Shown here one piece after another: positions 57,714-64,000 of a stretch of 64,000 bases of DNA. The translations under genes were made by a program, and so were the position numbers. Position 1 is the stretch's first letter; each line of letters starts with the position of its first letter. Under the pieces are notes generated by a model. It was not told the origin of the DNA and searched no databases. It saw only the letters and a list, made by a program, of their open reading frames with translations. The DNA lies in the NCBI RefSeq assembly GCF_002307355.1, contig NZ_CP017481.1:2666001-2730000 (forward strand), written 5' to 3'. This DNA is from Pectobacterium polaris (GTDB lineage: Bacteria > Pseudomonadota > Gammaproteobacteria > Enterobacterales > Enterobacteriaceae).

Positions 57714-59645
57714 ATGGATACGTGTCGCATCACCATGGCGCAGGCGCTGGTCAGGTTTCTCAACCAGCAATACCTCAGCGTAGACGGTGAAGAATCCCCC
57801 TTTGTGCAGGGCGTCATGACCATTTTTGGTCACGGCAATGTGCTGGGCATCGGCCAGGCACTGGAACAGGAGGCGAATCGTCTCACCGTGCATCAGGGGT
57901 GCAACGAACAGGGAATGGCACAGATCGCCGTTGGGTTCGCTAAACAGCACAAGCGGCGGAAAATCTATGCGGTGACCTCATCGGTGGGACCGGGGGCGGC
58001 AAATATGGTGACTGCCGCCGCGACTGCCACCGCCAACCGCATTCCGGTGCTGCTGTTGCCCGGCGATCTCTTCGCCTGCCGCCAGCCGGATCCTGTGCTG
58101 CAGCAGGTCGAGCAATATCACGATCTGTCGATCAGCACCAATGACTGCTTCAAACCCGTTTCCCGCTACTGGGATCGCATTAATCGCCCTGAACAGCTGA
58201 TGAGCGCGCTGATTAATGCCATGCGCGTGCTGACCGATCCGGCGGATACCGGCGCGGTAACGCTGTGTTTGCCGCAGGATGTGCAGGCGGAAGTCTGGGA
58301 CTATCCGGCATCGTTTTTCCGCAAGCGCGTCCATCACCTCGAACGCCGTCCACCGGATGCAGCACGGCTGGATCAGGCAGCGGCGCTGATTGCGAAAAAG
58401 CGTCGTCCGATGCTGATTTGCGGCGGCGGTGTACGTTATTCCGGCGCGCATGAGGCGCTGGCGCAGTTTGCTGAGCAGTTTGCGATTCCGTTTGGCGAAA
58501 CGCAGGCGGGCAAAGGCGCGATTGTGTCCTCACATCCGCTGAACTGTGGCGGTATTGGAGTGACGGGCGGATTGGCAGCGAATCGGCTGGCGCACGAGGC
58601 GGATCTGATTATCGGCGTTGGGACGCGTTTAACCGACTTTACCACCGGCTCCAAATCGCTGTTTCAGAACCCGAATGTCGAATTTTTACTGCTCAACGTT
58701 GCCGAATTCGATGCGTTAAAACTGGATGCGCTGCCCCTGATCGCCGATGCGCGTGTCGGGCTGGAAGCGCTGTCTGAACGGCTGGCGACAGCATCGTATC
58801 GCAGCGGCTGGCAGCAGGCCGTCGAACAGGCTCGTGCAGAATGGGAACGCGAGCTACAGCGGCTGTTTACCGTGCAGGATAAAGGTGAACTGGTGCCGGA
58901 AGTGGTGGATGGTCTGGAAGACAAGCTGGATGAATATCGCCAGATGTTGAATACCCATCTGACGCAAACGCGCGTGCTGGGCATACTGAATGAAGAGCTG
59001 GAAGACAACGCGATTGTGGTGGGCGCGGCGGGCTCGTTGCCAGGCGATCTACAGCGTGTGTGGCAGGTAAAAACGCCGGACAGCTATCATTTGGAATACG
59101 GCTATTCGTGCATGGGATACGAAATTGCGGCGGCGATTGGTGCGCGCCTTGCGGCACCACAACAGCCCGTCTACGCGATGGTCGGTGACGGTTCGTATTT
59201 GATGCTGCATACCGAACTGCAAACGGCGGTGCAAGAGGGCATCAAAATCACCGTGCTGCTGTTCGATAACGCGGGCTTTGGCTGTATCAACAACCTGCAA
59301 ATGAGTCAGGGAATGGGCAGTTTCTGTACGGAAAACCGCTACCGCGATGCGGAATCGGGGCAACTGCGCGGTGCGCTTATTCCGGTGGACTTCGCCAAGA
59401 ATGCGGAAAGCTACGGCTGCAAAGCGTGGCGGGTACATGATGAAGCCTCGCTCAGGCAGGCGCTGACGGAATCACGCCAGCATTCGGGCCCCGTGCTGCT
59501 CGACATCAAGGTGTTGCCGAAGACCATGACGCACGGCTACGAATCCTGGTGGCGCACCGGCACGGCGCAGGTTGCCGACAACCCAGAGATTGAATCTGCG
59601 GCTAATAGTGTGAAAGCGGCGCTTTCCCGCGCACGCCAGTATTAG
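57714..59645 (+). CDS. iolD: 3D-(3,5/4)-trihydroxycyclohexane-1,2-dione acylhydrolase
   Basis: ThDP-dependent ring-opening enzyme of the myo-inositol pathway, hydrolysing THcHDO to 5-deoxy-glucuronate. 643 residues. Pyrimidine-binding domain with catalytic Glu in [17 protein letters not shown]; central domain; ThDP/Mg motif [39 protein letters not shown]. The length and the segment [20 protein letters not shown] fit IolD and not acetolactate synthase. ATG 57714 follows AAGGAG. Confidence 0.93.
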   Translation: MDTCRITMAQALVRFLNQQYLSVDGEESPFVQGVMTIFGHGNVLGIGQALEQEANRLTVHQGCNEQGMAQIAVGFAKQHKRRKIYAVTSSVGPGAANMVTAAATATANRIPVLLLPGDLFACRQPDPVLQQVEQYHDLSISTNDCFKPVSRYWDRINRPEQLMSALINAMRVLTDPADTGAVTLCLPQDVQAEVWDYPASFFRKRVHHLERRPPDAARLDQAAALIAKKRRPMLICGGGVRYSGAHEALAQFAEQFAIPFGETQAGKGAIVSSHPLNCGGIGVTGGLAANRLAHEADLIIGVGTRLTDFTTGSKSLFQNPNVEFLLLNVAEFDALKLDALPLIADARVGLEALSERLATASYRSGWQQAVEQARAEWERELQRLFTVQDKGELVPEVVDGLEDKLDEYRQMLNTHLTQTRVLGILNEELEDNAIVVGAAGSLPGDLQRVWQVKTPDSYHLEYGYSCMGYEIAAAIGARLAAPQQPVYAMVGDGSYLMLHTELQTAVQEGIKITVLLFDNAGFGCINNLQMSQGMGSFCTENRYRDAESGQLRGALIPVDFAKNAESYGCKAWRVHDEASLRQALTESRQHSGPVLLDIKVLPKTMTHGYESWWRTGTAQVADNPEIESAANSVKAALSRARQY

Positions 59646-59777
59646 GTGATCTCCCCTGCGTCACTGTTTCTTAGTCACAATGATGTAGGGTCGCTAGTGG
59701 GGTTGGGCGTTATCTGGCGTAAAAAATTATGCTGAGGAGATAGCAGGCTTAGGATGAGCCGCATGGACGCGGCGAAA

Positions 59778-59808
59778 GCTTGCGCCACGTATGGAACGTG
59801 TCGCAAGC
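59778..59808. repeat. Extended hairpin in the iolD-iolG gap
   Basis: GCTTGCG-c-CACGT, loop ATGGA, ACGTG-t-CGCAAGC: twelve base pairs interrupted by one C/T mismatch. Next to it, GCCGC / GCGGC (59758-59773) makes a smaller stem. Together they look like part of a REP-like intergenic repeat. Confidence 0.55.
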
Positions 59809-59895
59809 GGTCCGTTAAGCCTGATACCGACGAAGGCATCGCGTAGCGACATAATTTAGCCAAAAGCCAGGGTTCACAGGGCGACGGCGACTGAG

Positions 59896-59974
59896 ACGCC
59901 CTGTGTCGGGCGCGTGCTACGAGGTGGCATGGAATGGCAGTATTGTAGCGCACGAAACGGTCGCTGAATCTGAA
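59896..59974. repeat. Second copy of the dispersed repeat, downstream of iolD
   Basis: ACGCCCTGTGTCGGGCGCGT, then GCTACGA, and an end GTAGCGCACGAAACGGTCGC TGAAT parallel the copy after iolA (57590-57668), with the same spacing of blocks and several substitutions. The stem CGCCC / GGGCG is kept. Confidence 0.7.
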
Positions 59975-60061
59975 TAAAATTTGACGAAGAGACAGCCTGT
60001 GCAGATGAAGTTTGCGATCTGTCGTGCTGCCTAATCCTTCCCCTATACTCCCGAATCTAAC

Positions 60062-60077
60062 TGAAATATTCATTTCA
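60062..60077. promoter_or_regulatory. Candidate inositol-regulator operator upstream of iolG
   Basis: TGAAA-TATTCA-TTTCA, with fully symmetric arms. It differs at one position from the site at 55979-55994 ahead of iolA, including the same TATTCA centre. A weaker TGAAAT-like repeat lies at 60261-60280. Confidence 0.6.
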
Positions 60078-60400
60078 TTTTCAAACCACGGTTTCATTTT
60101 CCCTCCCGCTGTTCACCAGCATCTGACCGATCCTCTGACATTCCGGTATACCGCCATAAACGTACTCATTCGATGTGTGATTGGGGTTGCAGAAAACAGC
60201 GAAGATGTCATGAAAATGTTAACTGGCACGCAAAAACATAATTTTCAATTTATACAAAACTGAAATAAATGTTTTATTTTACCTATTAGGATTCGCGGTA
60301 AAGAGCAGGTGATGATGGGGCTGGGGAGAATGCGACTAGCCGGTATCCGTCACTTTTTCAGTCTGGCATTAAACGCCACTCAGGCAGCAAGGGAGCACCT

Positions 60401-61387
60401 ATGTTTAACATCGCTTTACTGGGCGCGGGCCGCATCGGTCAGGTCCATGCAGTGAACATCGCGGCACACAAAGAAACTAACCTGTACGCGGTGGTCGATC
60501 CCAACCCAACCAATGCCACGGCGCTGGCCGAACGTTACCACACCAAAGTGCAAACCGTGGATGAGGTCATGAACGATCCGGCGGTACACGCCGTCCTGAT
60601 TGCCTCCGCGACCGACACGCACGCCGACCTGATTGAGCTGGCTGCTAAGCATGGCAAAGCCATTTTCTGTGAAAAACCCGTGCATCTGGATATTGCTCGC
60701 GTTCGCGATTGCCTGACCGTCGTCAAACAGCAGAACGTGCCGTTGTTTGTGGGCTTCAACCGCCGTTACGACCCGCAATTCCGCCGCGTCAAAACGCTGG
60801 CTGGTGAAGGCCGCATCGGCAAGCCGGAATCTCTCCTGATTATCTCCCGCGATCCGTCACCGCCGCCTGCTGAATACGTCCGTGTTTCCGGTGGTATGTT
60901 CCGCGACATGACGATTCATGATTTCGACATGGCGCGCTTCATTATGGGCGAAGAGCCGGTGTCGGTCTTTGCGCAAGGCAGCAATCTGGTCGATCCGGCG
61001 ATTGGTGAAGCGGGCGACATCGATACCGCATTTATCGTGCTGAAATTCGCCTCTGGCGCGATGGCAACCATCGTCAACAGCCGCCGCTCTGGCTACGGCT
61101 ACGATCAGCGCCTCGAATTGCATGGTGCGAAGGGCGTGCTCAGCGCGGGCAACATCCGCGAAAACGTGGTCGAGCAGTGGACTGACGACGGTTGTCTGGC
61201 GGCAAAACCCGAATACTTCTTCCTGCAACGCTATCACGCCGCCTACGCGGCAGAGTGGCAGCACTTTGTCGATGTGCTGAATGGCCGCACGCAGCCGGAA
61301 TGCTCCGGGCTGGACGGTGAGCGTGCGCTGAATCTGGCGGATAAAGCCTTTGAATCACTGGCTCAAGGCAAGGAGGTCGCCGTGTAA
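60401..61387 (+). CDS. iolG: Inositol 2-dehydrogenase (Gfo/Idh/MocA family)
   Basis: First step of inositol degradation: myo-inositol + NAD to scyllo-inosose + NADH. 328 residues. Rossmann motif LLGAGRIGQVHAVNI at the N terminus, catalytic Lys 92 in CEKPVHLD, and the Asp/His pair in GGMFRDMTIHDFDMARFIMGEEP, typical of IolG. Scyllo-inositol dehydrogenase activity is possible as well. 77 nt before the sugar-binding protein gene, probably one transcript with it. Confidence 0.9.
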   Translation: MFNIALLGAGRIGQVHAVNIAAHKETNLYAVVDPNPTNATALAERYHTKVQTVDEVMNDPAVHAVLIASATDTHADLIELAAKHGKAIFCEKPVHLDIARVRDCLTVVKQQNVPLFVGFNRRYDPQFRRVKTLAGEGRIGKPESLLIISRDPSPPPAEYVRVSGGMFRDMTIHDFDMARFIMGEEPVSVFAQGSNLVDPAIGEAGDIDTAFIVLKFASGAMATIVNSRRSGYGYDQRLELHGAKGVLSAGNIRENVVEQWTDDGCLAAKPEYFFLQRYHAAYAAEWQHFVDVLNGRTQPECSGLDGERALNLADKAFESLAQGKEVAV

Positions 61388-61464
61388 CCCTATCGGCATC
61401 GGCACACGTTTTACCTGCTTTCAACCCTACACCCATACTCATAACAGAAGCAGAGAAAAGACAT

Positions 61465-62403
61465 ATGAAAAAGATCATCAGCGTTTCCGCAATCGCTATC
61501 GCACTGGGTCTGTCTGGTTTTGCTCAGGCCCAAAATGAACAAATCGTTTTCAGTACGCCGAATCTCGCTATGCCGTTTGAAGTACATATGCAGCGCACCG
61601 CCGTTAAAGCCGCCAAAGAACTGGGCGTGAATTTGCAGGTGCTGGATGGGCAGGGTAGCTCACCAAAGCAGGCCGCCGACTTGGAAAATGCCATTACGCG
61701 TGGGGCTCAGGGCTTTGTTGTATCGCCGAATGACGTCAACGCCGTGTCCAGCGCGGTTACCGACATTCAGGATGCCAAGCTGCCCGTGGTGACGCTGGAT
61801 CGTTCGGTAAAAACGGAAAAAGCGGTGCCGCACTTTGGTGCCAATAACTATAAAGGCGGTCAGGCGATTGCTGACTATGTCAAAACCAAATTCCCAGATG
61901 GCGCAGCGATCATTCTGTTGACTGGTCAACCGGGTTCGTCTTCTAACATCGAGCGTACGCAGGGGATTCGCGACAGCCTGAAAGCGGGTGGCAGCAAATA
62001 CCACATCGTCGCGGACCAGACGGGTAACTGGATGCGTTCCGAAGGGATGCGCATCGTGGAAAGCGTTTTTCCTTCGCTGCCTAAACGCCCGCAGGTGATC
62101 CTCTCTGCAAACGACGACATGGCGCTGGGTGCAATTGAAGCGTTACAAGGGCAAGGCCTGAAACCCGGCGACGTGATGGTGACCGGCTTTGACGCTGTGC
62201 CGGAAGCGCTGGCTCGCGTACGCGACGGTTGGCTGGCCGTGACTGCCGATCAACGTCCAGGCTACGCGGTGACCACTGCGTTGACGCAGTTGACCAATAA
62301 CATCCGCAGTAAAGCGCCTATCACCGGGGCAGACTACCAACCGACCATGATTACCAAAGATAACCTGAACGATGCTGAACGTATTGGCGAAGCGGGTAAA
62401 TAA
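61465..62403 (+). CDS. Sugar ABC transporter substrate-binding protein, probably for inositol
   Basis: 312-residue periplasmic binding protein of the ribose/inositol cluster. Signal peptide MKKIISVSAIAIALGLSGFAQA. PBP type I fold: AMPFEVHMQRTAVKAAKELGVNLQVLDGQGSSPKQAADLENAITRGAQGFVVSPND, VTLDRSV, ILSANDDMALGAIEALQGQGL, VTGFDAVPEALARVRDG. Position directly after iolG and before an RbsA-like ATPase gene implies myo-inositol as ligand; the ligand cannot be proved from sequence. Confidence 0.87.
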   Translation: MKKIISVSAIAIALGLSGFAQAQNEQIVFSTPNLAMPFEVHMQRTAVKAAKELGVNLQVLDGQGSSPKQAADLENAITRGAQGFVVSPNDVNAVSSAVTDIQDAKLPVVTLDRSVKTEKAVPHFGANNYKGGQAIADYVKTKFPDGAAIILLTGQPGSSSNIERTQGIRDSLKAGGSKYHIVADQTGNWMRSEGMRIVESVFPSLPKRPQVILSANDDMALGAIEALQGQGLKPGDVMVTGFDAVPEALARVRDGWLAVTADQRPGYAVTTALTQLTNNIRSKAPITGADYQPTMITKDNLNDAERIGEAGK

Positions 62404-62475
62404 GTCGTTTTCTACGTAATCAATAAAGGTATTCAGCAGGCCGCGTCCGCGCGGCCTTGCGGGAGGAAGGTAAAC

Positions 62476-64000
62476 ATGACGGAACCCCTACTGAACATTA
62501 CCAATCTGGCAAAGAGCTTCTCCGGCGTCTGGGCGCTGAGCAACGCGCAGTTGACCGTACAGCCGGGAGAGATTCATGCGCTATTGGGAGAAAACGGCGC
62601 GGGCAAATCGACGTTGCTGAAGGCGCTGGCAGGGGCGCAGCCGCAGACCAGCGGCGACATCTGGTTTGGTGGCGAGACGCTGTTACCGCTCGAATCGCCC
62701 GTTGAGCGCCAAAAGCGGGGGATTATCACCATTTATCAGGAGTTTAATCTGCTGCCCAATATGAGCGTGGCGGAGAACATGTTCCTGGGACGCGAGCCGC
62801 AGAGCCGCGGTGTATTCGTGGACGCGCTGGCGGTGAATCGCGAGGCGAAAGCGGTACTGGATTATCTGAAATTGAACATTGCGCCGACGACACAGGTCGC
62901 GCGTTTGAGCGTGGCGCAGCAGCAGATGGTGGAGATTGCCAGAGCGCTGACGCTGAATGCCAAACTGATTGTGATGGACGAACCGTCGGCGGCGCTGAGC
63001 GACAGTGAAGTCGACAGCCTGCACCGTGTGGTGCGAGAGCTGAAAGGGCGTGGCGTGAGCGTGGTGTATGTCACGCACCGACTGCACGAAGTTTTCCAAC
63101 TGTGCGATCGGTTTACCGTATTTCAGGATGGCCGCTACACCGGTTCTGGCGACGTCGCCAGCACGAATGTGCAGGAGATTATTCGCCTGATGGTCGGCCG
63201 TGACGTGGTGTTTAAGCGCCGCCCGCCTTCGGAAACGCATCATCAGGATAAGCCAGTACGGCTGGCAGTGAAGGGCTTAAGCCGAGAAAAACCACCGCTG
63301 GATGCGCACGGCATCGCGCTGAAGGACATCAACTTCCAGGTGCATGCGGGCGAAGTGCTCGGTATTGCCGGGCTGGTGGGCGCAGGACGTACGGAAATCG
63401 CACGCTGCCTGTTTGGTGCCGACGCGTTCTCTACCGGTGAATTTGTGCTGGATGACGCTCCCTATCATCCTTCTACGCCGCTGCATGCGCTGTCGCAAGG
63501 CATTGCGCTGGTGCCGGAAGACCGCAAGAAAGAGGGCGCGGTGCTGGGGTTGTCGATCAGGGAAAACATCTCGCTTTCCAACCTCTCGTCGCTGATGCGC
63601 TGGCGCTGGTTTGTCGACACCCGTAAGGAGGACGACCTGATTGAGGCCTACCGTCAGGCGCTGCACATCAAGATGGTGAACAGCGATCAGGAGGTGCGCA
63701 AACTGTCGGGTGGTAACCAGCAAAAGGTGATTCTTGCCCGCTGTATGGCGCTAAACCCAAAGGTATTGATTGTGGATGAGCCCACGCGCGGCATCGATGT
63801 CGGCACCAAGTCCGAGGTGCATCAGGTGCTGTTCGATATGGCGAAACGGGGCGTCGCCGTGATTGTGATTTCCTCCGACCTGCCGGAAATCATGGCGATT
63901 TCCGACCGCATTATCACGCTCAGCGAAGGGCGGATTAGCGGGGAAATTCATGGCGATGACGCCACAGAAGAAAAACTGATGACGATGATGGCCATTTGCC
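62476..64000 (+). CDS. Sugar ABC transporter ATP-binding protein (RbsA type), cut by the window end
   Basis: 508 codons visible from ATG 62476 (after GGAGGAAGG); no stop before the window end, so only a few residues are probably missing. It has two fused ABC domains: Walker A LLGENGAGKST, signature LSVAQQQMVEIARAL and Walker B LIVMDEPSAALS in the first; second domain with GIAGLVGAGRTEIARCLFG, signature LSGGNQQKVILARCMALNPKVLIVDEPTRGIDVG. It energises import with the preceding binding protein; the permease gene should follow outside the window. Confidence 0.93.
   Translation, partial: MTEPLLNITNLAKSFSGVWALSNAQLTVQPGEIHALLGENGAGKSTLLKALAGAQPQTSGDIWFGGETLLPLESPVERQKRGIITIYQEFNLLPNMSVAENMFLGREPQSRGVFVDALAVNREAKAVLDYLKLNIAPTTQVARLSVAQQQMVEIARALTLNAKLIVMDEPSAALSDSEVDSLHRVVRELKGRGVSVVYVTHRLHEVFQLCDRFTVFQDGRYTGSGDVASTNVQEIIRLMVGRDVVFKRRPPSETHHQDKPVRLAVKGLSREKPPLDAHGIALKDINFQVHAGEVLGIAGLVGAGRTEIARCLFGADAFSTGEFVLDDAPYHPSTPLHALSQGIALVPEDRKKEGAVLGLSIRENISLSNLSSLMRWRWFVDTRKEDDLIEAYRQALHIKMVNSDQEVRKLSGGNQQKVILARCMALNPKVLIVDEPTRGIDVGTKSEVHQVLFDMAKRGVAVIVISSDLPEIMAISDRIITLSEGRISGEIHGDDATEEKLMTMMAIC

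Larger units (their letters stand above)
59646..60400. other. 755-bp non-coding region between iolD and iolG with repeats and a candidate operator
   Basis: No credible gene; a short 83-codon frame at 60012-60263 has no recognisable features. It contains the structured hairpin at 59778-59808, the repeat copy at 59896-59974, and the palindrome at 60062-60077. iolG probably has its own promoter in the AT-rich end of this gap. Confidence 0.6.

Noticed and set aside
60012..60263. 83-codon plus-strand frame in the iolD-iolG gap
   Set aside because: Crosses the candidate operator, lacks a good ribosome-binding site and shows no recognisable domain.

Overview
The window looks like chromosomal DNA of a soft-rot enterobacterium, most likely Pectobacterium. 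The basis is a moderate-GC backbone whose proteins closely resemble E. coli ones (mrp, udk, dcd, asmA, dcuC, yegH, wza-wzb-wzc, galF, gnd), combined with accessory genes common in plant-associated enterics: a secreted chorismate mutase, a sedolisin protease, an aryl-beta-glucoside hydrolase and an inositol catabolism locus. The genus is inferred from gene content, not from a database search.

Layout. 1-7.2 kb: conserved housekeeping genes (3' end of mrp, udk, dcd, a frameshifted asmA, dcuC, and yegH on the minus strand). 7.2-25.3 kb: a surface polysaccharide locus led by a JUMPstart/ops element. It encodes a WecA-type initiating transferase, the Wza/Wzb/Wzc export and polymerisation-control machinery, dTDP-L-rhamnose genes (rfbA, rfbD, rfbC but no rfbB), five glycosyltransferases, a Wzx flippase, an EpsG-like Wzy polymerase, an acetyltransferase and a probable dTDP-L-rhamnose 4-epimerase. 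The core is strikingly AT-rich and carries a decayed IS630-type transposase. 25.6-28.2 kb: galF and gnd, the conserved right border. 28.6-32.6 kb: yjbEFGH, a second exopolysaccharide-related operon. 33.0-35.2 kb: a secreted chorismate mutase followed by a sedolisin-family protease broken by a one-base shift in a G run. 35.3-37.8 kb: bglA (GH1 6-phospho-beta-glucosidase) with a RAT-like antiterminator/terminator in front and a BglG/LicT antiterminator gene behind it, without a PTS permease. 38.1-39.1 kb: an AdrA/DgcC-type diguanylate cyclase.

39.6-54.4 kb is the most unusual part. A 2570-residue repetitive protein with no Sec signal, an N-terminal LEPRILFDGA motif and a DUF4347-like domain is followed by four tightly spaced or overlapping genes: a TolC-like outer membrane factor, a periplasmic adaptor, a GAF-like/HlyD membrane fusion protein, and a PqqD-like/M50 metalloprotease/HlyD fusion. 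A Sec-exported tail-collar-domain protein follows. No ABC ATPase is present, so this looks like an adhesin with a non-canonical type I-like export apparatus in which a membrane metalloprotease-adaptor fusion occupies the place of the ABC exporter. That function is my inference.

54.5-64 kb: a small ABM-family monooxygenase and an RpiR-type regulator on the minus strand, then myo-inositol catabolism and uptake genes on the plus strand: iolA, iolD, iolG, a sugar-binding protein and an ABC ATPase cut by the window end. Related palindromes containing ATTCA lie in front of iolA and iolG and are candidate operators for the RpiR-type regulator.

Two genes (asmA and the sedolisin) are broken by one-base losses in homopolymer runs. 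Real mutation and sequencing error cannot be told apart from the sequence alone.
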